From Schoenoplectus triqueter (lineage: Eukaryota > Streptophyta > Magnoliopsida > Poales > Cyperaceae): a stretch of DNA of 37,444 bases. Of this stretch, positions 21,640 to 33,238 are shown one piece after another. Numbering within the stretch: position 1 is the stretch's first letter; each line of letters begins with the position of its first letter. The position numbers were made by a program, and so were the translations under genes. The notes under the pieces are model-generated. The model saw only the letters and a list, made by a program, of their open reading frames with translations, did not search any database and was not told the origin of the DNA. The stretch covers positions 1 through 37,444 of the forward strand of contig CAXKVV010000496.1 in NCBI GenBank assembly GCA_964058805.1, written 5' to 3'.

Positions 21640-21980
21640 ATTATGTTTATCTCTATATTTCTAACTAAATTACGTATCTAATTATCTTTGAATTTTATTT
21701 TATATATCTCAATAAAAATTATGTATCAAAATATCATGGGATATAAAAAATTTATTTTTATAGTTTTTAAGTACTTGTTTTGAATTTTTTTAAGTGGCTT
21801 ATTCTCATATGCGAAGACTAATTATTTTAGGTTCATCTTAAATTTATGAAATAAATATTTATGAAACTCAAAAAATAATATTTTTTATATTTCATAAGAA
21901 TTTTGATATAAAATATTTATTGAGAGAGGAAATTAAAATTTGGACATAAGTAGATAAGTTTTTGAGTTAAAAATACAGAG
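21640..21980. mobile_element. Foldback element, copy 1
   Basis: A left arm with TATCAAAATATCATGGGATATAAA and a right arm with TATTTCATAAGAATTTTGATATAAA are near complements. They sit around a shorter middle part. The arms share the TATCAAAATCT-ATGGGAT core with 31735-32090 and 36550-36950. Most diverged of the three copies; ends not resolved. Confidence 0.55.
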
Positions 21981-22017
21981 GGATTTCATGCTCGTAGGAG
22001 TATTCTAGTTTTACTCT

Positions 22018-22018
22018 A

Positions 22019-22089
<71 letters not shown>
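22018..22089 (+). repeat. ATT microsatellite
   Basis: About 23 uninterrupted ATT units are followed by a short GTTGGT repeat. Its perfect state suggests high mutability and use as a marker. Confidence 0.95.
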
Positions 22090-24598
22090 GTGTTGGTGTT
22101 GGTGTTGGTGGTATGTTTTATTATACATTGTGTAATATGAAATTTCAACAATTAGAAATTAGCAATATTTAATACATTATAATTGATAACAGCTTCAAAA
22201 TTTATTATTCGCATTGTCAATATAAACTATTGATATAAAAAATATTTGTCAACATTGTGAATATAAACATTGTCAAGTTATTACTCCTACCTAACATACT
22301 TATAAATATATCAAAGGACTTGGCCCTTAACTTATCTATATAATGATAAGATTCAATAACAAAATAACTTGACACTCTTGAGAACAATTTCCTAAATTAA
22401 ACTAAATTTTACAAAAAAAATTATTATTGTGTTATTTACTATAGTATGGTATTGTATATTTATCAAATTTCCAAGTATTCATTGCGCAATTTAAAAAGGA
22501 AGGGCGTATGAATACAAAATATGCATTTCTAGAGGTGTAGCATGGAAGCTGATAACACAGAGAAAAATATCTCCCAGCTGCAGCTATATCTACCTCAGAA
22601 ACAGACAATTGAGTGCGTAGAATAGTTCTATCCTATCTTGTGCACCAAATAACAGTAATTCAAGGGACCACTTTCAATAATAAAAAAGGTCAGAATACCT
22701 TTTTATGAGGGAATCCTTATCCAAGCAAGAAAAAGTTCGAATCCCACCTATCCAAATCCTGATCATCTCCAATTTATGTAGCTTTCTGTGTGGTCGTAGG
22801 AGAATTTGAACTGTTAATTTTATATTAAACAGTGGAGATCAAATATTAACGAACGCATGCTTGATGCTCCTCCTCCTATGGAAACCTAGTGGAGTTTGTT
22901 GTGTGCAGCTGTCTGAAATGAACGGTCCTGATTTGTGCAGAGCACTAACAACAATTTCGTAGTTTGGAGAGGAGCATGCGCAAAGGGTGCATCTATTCCA
23001 GGGTTGTAACAAAGCCATCTGTAAATTGAGTAGCATGATATATATACATGTTAATTTGTAAGGGTTTTTTGTTGTCATATTTTTCATAAAGTCTGATTAT
23101 CCATTGCTCTTTGTCTCTTTGGCAAAATCAAAAGAAAGGATCTACTATGGCCGTTTAGACGTGCAGGTAAGTATAATTGTGCTCACTGCAATAATGAAGT
23201 GCAAGACGTGAATCTTAAATTAAATAATTAATATTGTTCCCCTTCTCTGATATAGGTTGAAATCGAACTGTACCATATACTTTTACAACGGAAAATGCAT
23301 GAATTTGATTTATTAATATATTGATCCTTTGAATATATTGATCTTTTGACATAATAGATGGCTCAAAGACAGTTCATTTTATCATATGCAAAATAATTAT
23401 AAGTTTCAAGAATGTAGATTGTTTGCCAACAATTTAATTTAACAACATTACTAACTCTTCATTATAACTTTATTTTTTATTAATTTAATTATTTAAATGT
23501 AAATTGAAATAAGTATTCGATAAAATTTAATCATTTAAATTAGCTTTAGTATAATTTCAAAATTAAAATCTAAATTATACTTATACCCATCTACATATGT
23601 TTACAAACTGTTAAGTCTTAATATCTACCAAAAATTTCAATACACTGAAATTTTTATAAGTATTTTATGTTGGTTATTAATGTTAATTCTTAGTATAAAA
23701 TTGCAATGCTTTTACAACTAGAAAAAAATATGCCCCAAATTATATACTTTTCAACCTTCTTTTTTTTTCTAAATTTTGAAAGCATTGATATTAGTTCTTT
23801 TTTGTTGAAAAATGGCCATATTGTGATTTCAGTTTGCTTTCCAATCATCTAAAATACAAAAGTATGTTAAGAATTCGTATGTCAACAAGCAGATTGTCTT
23901 ATTTTAAAGAAAATATAAAGAAAAGAGAAAAAAAATGTAACTGAAGACTGAAGTCTTATTTCTTCAACACCACAAACTGAACAGGTCCGACCACATAATT
24001 GTACAAATCAAATCAGGTGCAGAGAATCTGCATCCTTGTCCAAACCGTGACATCTAGCGCTGTGCGGGTCAATAATTCCTTTTTATGAAAATTTGAACCC
24101 CAACTGTCAGATTGAAATTTTTTAGACAATTCACCTATAATTCAATTCGATTCATATAATTTTTTCAGATCTGTACAGATTGGTATTTTAATTAAATAAT
24201 TTATATATTTTATTAATATTAAATACTAATTGTTTTACTAATAACATCACATCTCAAGCATAAAATATAAAAAATAAAAAATAATGATAATTTTGACATT
24301 AAATATGAATAATCGAATAAAAATAAATATTTGTTTATGTTTTCATATATATATAAGTAATAATTAATATTAATAGAGATGATATATAAAATGTAAAATA
24401 TAAAAATATAGTCAAAATTAAATGGTAACGATACAATTAAAATTAATGTAAAATTTTAACTATTAAATAATTATTTGATTGATTATCAATAAATTATATG
24501 TATATAATATATAATTACAAGCGGGTTTAAAAGCAAAATCATAACTCAAAGAAATTATTCATATACAACCCGATAAAAAATGGGCCATACGGTTTCAG
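22090..24598. other. AT-rich intergenic region
   Basis: No gene is visible. Around 22850-22990 there is a slightly more GC-rich stretch bounded by GCATGCTTGATGCTCC and GGAGCATGC, possibly a small foldback. 24050-24598 has a GGGTC-containing head and an AT core like other non-autonomous repeats here, but no ends could be set. Confidence 0.4.
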
Positions 24599-24990
24599 TC
24601 GGGGTGTCAATGGGTCGGGTCGGGTCATATTATTTTATTATTTTTCTTGATCCGATTCGAACCCGACCCGATTAAATTCGGGTAAAAAAATCTTGATCCA
24701 TACACGACCCGACCATTGTAAAATAATTAAATAATTATTAATTATTTTTATATAATTTTAAGTAATAAAATATTAATTAATTTATAATTAATCTTAATTA
24801 GTGTATATTTAAGATTTAATTATTATTAAATCATAAAATTACTTCAAAAAATATAATTAATCGAGTCAGATCGGGTTGACCCGAATCCGACCCGACCTGA
24901 TTCCGATAAAAAAATAAAATTCATATCTTATTCATTTATTTTCGAATCATATCGGATTCGATAAATTGTCGGATCGAATCAATAATTGGT
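24599..24990 (+). mobile_element. GGGTCGGG-type non-autonomous hAT-like repeat
   Basis: It starts TCGGGGTGTCAATGGGTCGGG, close to the TAGGGGTGTCAATG end of the hAT element at 28718-29525. A GC-rich head with GACCCGACCC, an AT core shared with 1070-1200, and a tail GTTGACCCGAATCCGACCCG follow. The right terminus and a target duplication were not found, so it is probably truncated. Confidence 0.55.
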
Positions 24991-25350
24991 ACCTCGTTCT
25001 TGACCTCCATCCGTCACTGTATCTAAAGGTTTACGGGCTACAGCCGGTCACGGATCTAAGGCCGCCCGGAAACTTACTGCCTGTCGCCGGTGGGTGATAA
25101 CCGGCTATTACCCATACAAGATTGGGGCCCACTGAGAAAAAGTTTAGCGAAAAAGGTCTCTCTGCGCCACTGCCCGTCAGCTTTTTCACGAATCCCCAAA
25201 TCGTACACACAAACCAGTCTCTGTTTTGATTCCTATCCTCATCCTGTACATAGTAAAACAAATGCTTCTCCAATGATCCAATCAAAGCTGACTTGTTTAT
25301 TTGTACATGTGATCAGATCGGACGGCTGTGAGTTGTAAAACAATTAACAA
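24991..25350. other. Low-copy, GC-richer segment resembling a plant promoter
   Basis: Unlike its AT-rich surroundings, this stretch holds GGGGCCCACT (TCP-like), CCAATCAAAG and GATCGGACGGCTGTGA, words often seen in plant promoters and 5' leaders. The open frames on both strands lack any recognisable domain. It may be the remnant of a gene's 5' end; no gene follows. Confidence 0.3.
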
Positions 25351-26520
25351 CTAAGAATAGTATGCATTCCTGTGTACAGTGTATAGCACCTCTGCTGTGT
25401 GTCAGTGTGTGTGTTTTTAAAAAAAAATTATAAGCTTTTTTTTTATGAAAAATTGTTTTTATAAGCCAATAGGAGTTTAATGCTCACGTGCAGTTGATCC
25501 CACCAACCTGATCCACAAGAGATGAAAAATGTACTCCCTGAAGAAAATTTATTTCTGTCTCCCGTTTGGGACCATACTTAAATGCAACGAATTTAAGTTT
25601 CTGCATCAGACATGTCATTGATTGCTTGACCCTATACTTAATTTCATAACATGCAAAGATTATTACTGCATAAATCTTCTCTTCTGGTAAAAAATAATTT
25701 ATTGCATATGAAAAAATATTAACGAAAACTTAATACATTATTGAAGGAGGTCTATTAATATTTTTTACATTAAAAATTTGATTAACTTTTTGAGATTAAT
25801 ACCATTTCTCATGTTAAATTGGAAATCGTCAGTTATGAAAATAAAAGGTAGAGATTACAATATCATATTACAGTTTCGTACAATCTAGAAACTCTGATTA
25901 TTCATTGTAGGACTTTTGTATGATCTATATATGTACAAAATTTTACACCACAAAACAAAGCTAGCATGTCATTTTCAAGAGTTTGTTTTTTCGTTTTAGA
26001 TGTAATTTTGGTATTGCTTATTTGACTCTCGAAGAATAAATAAAACGTAAATATTATCACTTTATTCGTATGAATCTACTTATGTACAACCAATAGCATT
26101 ACAGGATTGAGGTTTTATTTCTAAAATTTTAAAATTTTGCGTATTTATTTTTTACGTGTATTTTCTTCCCTAAGATGAAAGAAAATACAATCTAACAAAG
26201 TGATAAATATTCTGTACATTTTCCGAAATGCTTTAGGGGTAAAATGGTTTCCTTTTCATTACACAGTTTCTCGGATGAAACGTTTCAAGCCTAAATGAAT
26301 GGTTCGCTTGGCCCGAAACAGCAAGCGATTGGAACCAGTGGAAAGCGAAGGCTAGAGGTGAGTGATATATGAAATCATATGACATATAAAAATTAAGCAC
26401 ACTTCTTAATATTAATTTGTGTTAAGATTGAGTTGGTATACTATTTATTTTACACTGAAATTACTGCTACATTGCCAGTTGCCACAAGTGCTGTCAACTT
26501 ATAACCTCCTGATTTATTAA
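25351..26520. other. AT-rich intergenic region, no feature recognised
   Basis: No coding frame, RNA gene or clear repeat. A small GC-richer patch at 26285-26360 remains unexplained. Confidence 0.5.
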
Positions 26521-26521
26521 T

Positions 26522-26549
26522 TTATAATAATAATAATAATAATAATATA
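26522..26549 (+). repeat. AAT microsatellite
   Basis: A run of AAT units at the left border of repeat copy B. Confidence 0.85.
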
Positions 26550-26915
26550 AAGAAAGTTAACCTTTCAAACTTTTCAAACATATCACATCATCATTTTTTT
26601 CATCATTAATTTTGTTTAAATCTTTTCATCTTCTTAAATTCAAAGATTCATATAAATAGTTTCTCTCTCCTCATTTAAAGTAAGGTGTATTAAGATGAAA
26701 CTTACTCTTAAAATGATCTAATTTTTTATATGATCTTTTATAGATTATTATATATTAGTTATATTATTTATTATTATAATTATTATCTTTATCATTTAAA
26801 AATATTATGTATTAATTTTTTTAATATATTTAAAATTTTATATTGCTAATTTTTACTTGAGGACTATATTGTTGACACAAAATTCAAATTACAGTTCTAG
26901 TTAAAAAGAAAAATT
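26540..26915 (+). repeat. Dispersed repeat family, copy B
   Basis: Same ordered landmarks as copies A (16605-17005) and C (29580-30049). It ends GAGGACTATATTGTTG, which copy C shares. The left border abuts an AAT microsatellite. Confidence 0.7.
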
Positions 26916-28006
26916 ATAGCTGATTCTCTGCACATGGCCTCGTCTTTTATGTTCATCTCTGCATGACTGCATGGATCAGAATGAGAAAAAAAAACTAAAT
27001 TAAAAAACAGCGAATGAGAGCCATTGTTGGAAGTAGACATAGCTCATAAAGGCTCCGTTCTTAAACCTGTCTTGACAGCAGTCCTTAAAAAATCAAGTTC
27101 TTGCCCCGCCCTTAGAAATTCAGTCCAGCCATTTCTAATGATAACGGCTGGACTCAATCTTTAAAAAGTAGGTCATTCTAACTAGGCCCCTATCAAATCC
27201 GACTTTTACTCGGCCCTTCTCAGACCCTTTTTTTAATATCTTATATTGTATATTAATTACACTTAATTTTTTTAAAAAAACAGAAAGATTAAAATAAAAT
27301 AGAAAAATATAATTTAATATTTTTATACAAATAAAAAATAATATTAAAAAATATATATATCAAGTTCTTACCAGTCGATCCTGATAGTCCTTAGAGTTCG
27401 AAGAGCTTAATAAGAATCAGACTTCTCAAAATCCGGATTTATTCCTTAAAAATTAAGTCCTTCGAGCCCAACTCTCTAAAAACTCTTATCAAGTAAGGAT
27501 TTGCTCGGCCTTTTCATTATTTTGGTAGGAAGAAAAAAATTCAGTTGAACTGAATTATTTTTTCCCCTCATGAACAGTAACATTTAATTCAAATTTTATA
27601 TTTTTTTTCATTCCCATGAGTTCGCCGAACATATCCTAAAACTATTATCTGATCATTTCATAGATCCGCTAAATTCAACCCTTAAAAATTCCGACTCAAA
27701 AGTCTGACTCAGCCTTACAGACACGATGTCTAGCTGGGAGGCGGTGCCTATTTTCACTTTGACAAATAAAATATTAAAAAGCGCATGATTTTTTCTTCTT
27801 TTGTTCAGTTTTTTAAGAGGAAAAGCTACCACTTTTCGCTCTTCTCGAAAATCTCACTTTTGGAGGCGTGGAAATGCCTCAGCACACCGCGTGGAAATGC
27901 CTCAGCACACCAGTACTTTCTCTCCCAAAATTCCTCAGTTGCCTTGGGCGATGCTGAAAACTAAGAAAATCTTTCATGTATGACGACAATTGGAGAGATA
28001 AGTTAG
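26916..28006. other. Intergenic region with a 23-bp tandem duplication
   Basis: No gene. 27050-27730 has several similar words (AAATCCGACTT, AAATCCGGATT, CTCGGCCCTTCTCAG, CTCGGCCTTTTC), which suggests an old repeat. GCGTGGAAATGCCTCAGCAC opens a perfect 23-bp tandem duplication at 27866-27888 and 27889-27911. Confidence 0.45.
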
Positions 28007-28014
28007 AAATGAAG

Positions 28015-28546
28015 TAGTGTATTAAAAATGGGTCGGGACGGGTTTGCACGGGTCGACGGGTTTTGGCGGGACGGTTTAGGGCGGGTCAATGGATTTTCAT
28101 GGGACGGATTAGGATGGGTTCATTTTGAGGTTTGACCGCGATCCGTTTTAGACCCGTCGAGTCAGACGGGTCGGTGGGGCAGGTCGAGTCGGGTCCAAGG
28201 TTTTTTTTTAATTCAAAAATAACCCAATAAAATTCAAATAAATTCTCAAAAAATTTGAAAAAAAATCAAAAATAATTATTAAAAATATATAACTATTTAT
28301 ATTTTTTACCAAAAAAATTAATTTTTCCTGTATTTTTTGAATTTTCTCGGGTTTGCATGAGTTCTCGGGACGGGTCCAAAACGGGTCAGGTCTAGCACGA
28401 GTTTTTTTGAAATTTTTTTGTCTGCGTCCGTGTCAGACCCGTCGATTCTAACGAGTCACGAGTTTGACGGATTAAATCACGAATCGGGTCGCGGCCACAT
28501 ATTCGGTGGGTCGAGTATGACCCGGCCAGGTTTTTTTACAACTCTA
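28015..28546. mobile_element. Non-autonomous hAT element, 532 bp, intact ends
   Basis: Flanked by the perfect 8-bp duplication AAATGAAG (28007-28014, 28547-28554). The terminal repeats TAGTGTATTAAAAA and TAGAGTTGTAAAAA (complement of the right end) are imperfect. GGGTCGGG-rich arms surround an AT-rich core. No coding capacity. The 8-bp duplication and TAG start fit hAT. Confidence 0.8.
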
Positions 28547-28717
28547 AAATGAAGCACTCCTAAATCAATCTTACAACATATCTTTTTTATTTCTAAATTT
28601 TAAGTATTTATATTTAAATATTTGATCATCTGGACTTTGGCATATCGATTTGGTTTGTCAAGTATTATTTAAATGACAAACACTCCCAAATTTGTTTTTA
28701 TAGAAAGTACTTCAAAG

Positions 28718-29525
28718 TAGAAGTGTCAATGATATTTTTTACTCATATATTTAATTCGTATCATATTTGATAAGACATGAATGAATATATATTTTTATTA
28801 ATTTATTTGATATAGGTAATGGTGAGAAAATTTTTCATTAAGTAAATGAATAAGGACATAAGTAAAACTCATTTCGTAACTATTTGTCCTATTGAATAAA
28901 TTATTAAAAAATAAATAATAATTTTTAATATAATTATCTCTTATAATATTTTTTATGTTTATTATCTCGAGTTATATGAGTTAATTACTATGGATTATGA
29001 ATTATAATTATTATTTTCTTTAGTTTTCACCATCTGATAAAAAAATATATTTGAATAATATTTAGTAGACTACTTTTAAAATGATAGGATGAGACAATGT
29101 AAGATTTTATTTTAGATAATATGTTATTTTTATTTTTAGTATGTTTTGTCTAATTAAAAAATTGATAAGAGATGCTTGTATTTATTTTTAATTTGTTTAT
29201 TTTCAAATGACTCAAATAAGAATTGATTGCATCGTTATATTTTAATTTCATCTAATAAAATAGAGATGCATTTGTATGAAAGGAATGTGTTTGAATATTT
29301 AGTTTTTTTATAAATAATGATAAATTAATTAATATGTTAGTATTATTCGTTAGTATCTGTTACCGTTTTGTTATCCATTATCCGTTTATTTTAATGGGTA
29401 AGGATAAGATATGGATAAAGTTAATTTTAATGGATAAGAGTAGAATATGGATAAAAGTAATTTAAAATGGTTATGATAATGAAAATACCCCCACATGATC
29501 TGTACCGTACACATTGACACCCCTA
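28718..29525. mobile_element. Non-autonomous hAT element, 808 bp, intact ends
   Basis: Flanked by the perfect 8-bp duplication CTTCAAAG (28710-28717, 29526-29533). The ends TAGAAGTGTCAATG and CATTGACACCCCTA form 14-bp inverted repeats with two mismatches. TAGGGGTGTCAA is a familiar hAT-type end. The interior is AT-rich with repeated GGATAAG/ATGGATAA words near the right end and has no transposase frame. Confidence 0.85.
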
Positions 29526-29579
29526 CTTCAAAGCCCACTGTGTCAGTAAGCTCTTCAATTTTTTTTCCTTTTCTAGCTT

Positions 29580-30049
29580 AGATTATAGGAACCTATAGAG
29601 AGTTTTTTTGTAATCTAATCTAATGTTGTCGAAAATAAATTCTTAATACATAAAAAGAGTTAAGATTTCATATTTTTTAAGTATGTCGTATTCTTCATCA
29701 TTGATTTTATTTAAATCTTTTCATCTTTTTGAATCCAATGATTTATATAAAATAGTTTCCCTCTTCTCATTTAAAATAATATGTGTAATATACTTAAAGT
29801 AAAACTTAACTCTAAAATGATCTAATTTTTTATATGATCTTTATAGATTATTATATGTTTATATATATTATTTATTATTATAATAATCATTATTATTTAA
29901 TATTTAAAAATATTATGTCTAAATTTTTTAATATAATTTTTATTTAATATATTTAAAATTTATATTACTAATTATTTATTAGAGGACTATATTGTTGGGG
30001 TGAAGCCCGAGTTGCCGTCATAGTATTTAGAATTTCTAGTAGCGACATA
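29580..30049 (+). repeat. Dispersed repeat family, copy C
   Basis: Follows the landmarks of copies A and B (TCATCATTGATTTTATTTAAATC, TCTTTTCATCT, ATAAAATAGTTTC, GATTATTATATG, GAGGACTATATTGTTG). It lies between two hAT insertions. Confidence 0.65.
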
Positions 30050-30057
30050 CTTTATGA

Positions 30058-30431
30058 CATTGTTTTAAAATGCGGCCGCATGGCTGTATATGCTTATGCG
30101 GTGCGATGTCGTATGCATAAGAGTATGCATCCGTATATTCAACAATGCGTATTATTTTTTAAAATATTTATCATATTAAGCCTATAAAATTAATTATATT
30201 ATATTTTTCATGTAAAATATTCAAAATTATATTAATATTTTATTATATTTTTTTATTTTACATTAAAAAAATTCAAAAATAAATGATCGATTCGAATATT
30301 ATAAGAATATTTTAAATACATATTTGCATATATATAATTCACATACTAAACTGCATATGCACCCGCATATCGCATATGCGCTATGTAGTGGTCAATCGCA
30401 CACATATTGAAATCCGCATTTTAAAACCTTG
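30058..30431 (-). mobile_element. hAT-type MITE, copy 2, intact ends
   Basis: Perfect 8-bp duplication CTTTATGA (30050-30057, 30432-30439). Terminal repeats CATTGTTTTAAAATGCGG and CAAGGTTTTAAAATGCGG (complement of the right end) are 18 bp with two mismatches. The 374-bp body is the reverse complement of copy 1 at 2625-2956. GCGGCCGC and CATATGCG palindromes lie near the ends, and the core is AT-rich. Confidence 0.88.
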
Positions 30432-30689
30432 CTTTATGATGTGTTCCATGATAGAGATTTTTTTTTTGTTCTGTTTTGTTATATGAAATAGAACTGGGAA
30501 AGTTTAATTGGATGTACTTCTTGATGTTCTAATTTTACTATCAAGTTCCTATAACATGTGAAAAAACTTTATTATTTAGAAGTTTCACTCCAAAATATTC
30601 ACATTTGTAATAATCCTTATTAAAGCTTTCTCATATCTCCCATTCTTAGAGGTGTATTGTAGAATACTTCTTATAATGTTATGAATTAT

Positions 30690-30900
30690 ATTATGATTTA
30701 TACTAATAAAAATAAAGGTGTATTTGTATGGAAGGAATGTGTTTAAATTTATTTAGAATGATGATGATAAAACTAATTAATATATCATAATTAATGGTTA
30801 GCATATGTTATCATTTTGTTTCTTATTTATTTTAACGAATAAAGATAAGTATAAATAATAGTAATTTCATAATGTGTATGGTAATAAAAATACCTCCACC
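30690..30900 (+). mobile_element. Truncated relative of the 808-bp hAT element
   Basis: The sequence TATTTGTATGGAAGGAATGTG and the following 180 bases parallel 29268-29495 of the hAT element (GAAAGGAATGTGTTTGAATA, TAGTATCTGTTACCGTTTTG, AATGAAAATACCCCCAC) with many differences. Neither terminal repeat is present. Confidence 0.55.
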
Positions 30901-31620
30901 AATATCACTCCGACAATCAATTCATGCCAACCACATACATAGGTCAAGTCAAGGGTGGATCTACATCATGGAGGGGGTAAGTTAGGCCCCATAGTCAGAA
31001 TTTTTTTAAGAAGTACTTTTATAATTTTATAATTATGTACATTTAAAAAAATAAAAAATATATTATTTTTTTTTAATTTTGACTCTTAAAAAAATTAATT
31101 TTTGTTCCATACAGATATTAGAATCCAAATGTTTTTGTGGTTGTGATAATTGAAGAAAAATATGTTAGGGGAGAAGGGAACACCGAAAAAATATCAAAGG
31201 TACGAGCTGCTAGAGAACAAACAGCACAAGAAGAAAAAAAAACTCCTGTAGCTAGCATTAATTTATTGTTCCTTTTCGTTCTTTTTTTTTTCATTTCTCC
31301 TGCCACTTTCCACATGAATCAGCAATTGATCATAGACAAAGAGATAAAGCAACTTTTAAAAAGGATCCTTTTTTTGTTAGTTGTTACCGATATGAAAAAA
31401 AAATATTGTGATACTTTTTCCTTTTAACATTAAATAAACCATACAGCATAGAAAAAAGTAAAAAAGTGGTAAAGCATTTTTTAGAAAGCCCCCTTTTTAT
31501 TGTTTTTTATAAGTAAAATAAATTGGGATATGTTTTTCTTTTTCTTTTATATGTCAGTCATTGCCGGCGCAAAATCATTGTCTATACATTCATGTTCTCC
31601 TACATTATCTTGCTATGAAG
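30901..31620. other. Intergenic region
   Basis: No gene. CAAGGGTGGATCTACATC near 30952 resembles the GGGCGGATC-type ends of plant hAT-like elements, but no partner end was found. The open frames at 31118-31427 on both strands are low-complexity and show no domain. Confidence 0.4.
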
Positions 31621-31623
31621 TAA

Positions 31624-31706
31624 ATAATGTATCTGATTAACATAGGACATAGGACATGTCTATACATTGCCTAAGTTGATAATGTATCTGATTAACATAG
31701 GACATG
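31624..31706 (+). repeat. 55-bp-period partial tandem duplication
   Basis: ATAATGTATCTGATTAACAT starts at 31624 and again at 31679. Both copies continue AGGACAT. Confidence 0.85.
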
Positions 31707-31734
31707 TAATTTTATTGAGTAAAGATACCGTGAG

Positions 31735-32090
31735 CTTAAGCTAACGGAGACATTCCGTGAGATTAACTCAAAAAGTATAACAAATCATCTCGAAATTTTA
31801 ATTTATCATTCTCATTAAATTCTTTATATTAAAATCTATTGGGATGCAAAAATTTGGAGTGTTTTGAGTTTTTTAAGTCATGGTTTTTAATTTTTGAAAA
31901 TCAGCTCTAAAAAAATAATAATATATTTAATATTTGAACATCATTTTTAAAAATAAAAAACGATGACTTAAAAAGCTCAAAACACTCCAAATTTTTGCAT
32001 CCCATGAGATTTTTATATAAAGAATTTAATGAAAATGATAAATTAAAATTTTGAAATGATTTTATAATAGAAATGTTGTATGGTGCTTTT
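31735..32090. mobile_element. Foldback element, copy 2
   Basis: Arms of about 110 bp (31781-31890 and 31955-32063) are roughly 95% complementary around a loop of about 64 bp. An RNA or single strand from here would form a long hairpin. The arm core (ATGGGATGCAAAAATTTGGAG) is shared with copies 1 and 3 in part. Ends and target duplication are not resolved. Confidence 0.8.
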
Positions 32091-32579
32091 GTTGATACCC
32101 ACAGAGGTGGTCATCTAGGGAGCCACAACTTAGGTAACCTTTCAACTTTTAGCTTTAAAGGCAGATGCAACCTGACCTGTAAGTTGGATTGCAGATGAGA
32201 ATTAAAAGTCTCTTTTTCTGACTACTGTTTTCTGTACTTTTCAAGTTCATGACTTTTCTCCATTTTGTTTTCAGTGGAAAAGTTTACTAGCCACAATACT
32301 CATTCACATGAATTAACAATTAACCTGTAGTTTTGTTGAACAAAACTCTTCAATATGAAATGTATATTTATTACATACATAGTAAAATCATCATATCTCT
32401 GTATTAAACTATTAATTAGTATAACTAGTCTGCTCTTATAGATTAATCAGAACATGCTTTTCTCTTCATTTCTTTTTTGGTTCAGTTGAAATTGAAAAAT
32501 AAAAACAAGAAAAGTGAAAGTGTGGCATGCACATATATTAACCTGAGTTTTTGTCATTTGTGAAAATCTATTTAATCTG
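32091..32579. other. Intergenic region, no feature recognised
   Basis: AT-rich spacer without a recognisable gene or repeat. Confidence 0.5.
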
Positions 32580-33099
32580 ATCAAATTTCTGTACATGCCG
32601 ACCCGTAACTGTGGACCGGACCGGACCATGGCCAAATTCGTGTTCGTCCCGTGCCCTATCATGGTCCGGTCCAACGATGGGCTGGTCCTCCTTTCACCCA
32701 AAACCGGACCGTGTAGACCCGTCTCGTGCGAAACCGTGGACTAGACCGGACCGTGACCCGAACCAATTTTTTATAATTTTTTGACTATTATTCGATTTTT
32801 AAATAATTAAAAATATAAAATTAATTCAACGAAAATTATTATTTATAAAATATCATAAATTTATTTTTTAAATTTCATAAGTTTTTAAATTTGTAAAAAA
32901 ATAAATGGACCGGACCGGACCGTACCGTGCCGACCCGTAGGGATCCGACCCCCGAGACCAACAGTAGGATGAATTTGATTTTTCCGAATTTGAACTGTCT
33001 AGAACCGTCCTGTATAGACTTTGCAAAAAAATGAATAATGAACAGTACTCACCATGGACCGTCCGATTTGGACTGGGTCAGACCATTTGCAAAACACTA
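32580..33099. mobile_element. GGACCGG-rich hAT-like repeat, left end unclear
   Basis: Has the architecture of the other GC-armed elements: arms full of GGACCGGACC/CGGTCC, an AT core (32770-32900), and a right end CCATTTGCAAAACACTA whose complement TAGTGTTTTGCAAATGG looks like a hAT end. No matching left end or target duplication was found. Confidence 0.45.
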
Positions 33100-33238
33100 T
33101 TCTCATCTGAGAAATCGCTCTAAGACATTTTTTTTTCTCCTATCCGATCTCACTGTCCTCATTATGTCCGATCTCTCCTTAGATCGCTAACATCGCCTCA
33201 CATCGCTTAGTACTACTCGTCATTCTCCTGCCCTTCCG

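Noticed and set aside
22700..22760. tRNA-like B box (AGTTCGAATCCCA), possible SINE or tRNA
   Set aside because: No A box at the right distance, no cloverleaf and no poly-A or T-rich tail. A similar partial B box near 1438 also stands alone.
25031..25338. Overlapping 82-84-codon frames on both strands
   Set aside because: No family resemblance or splice context. Their openness follows from the GC-richer segment.
31118..31427. Opposed small frames with Lys/Glu and Phe-rich stretches
   Set aside because: Low complexity on both strands and no conserved motif.
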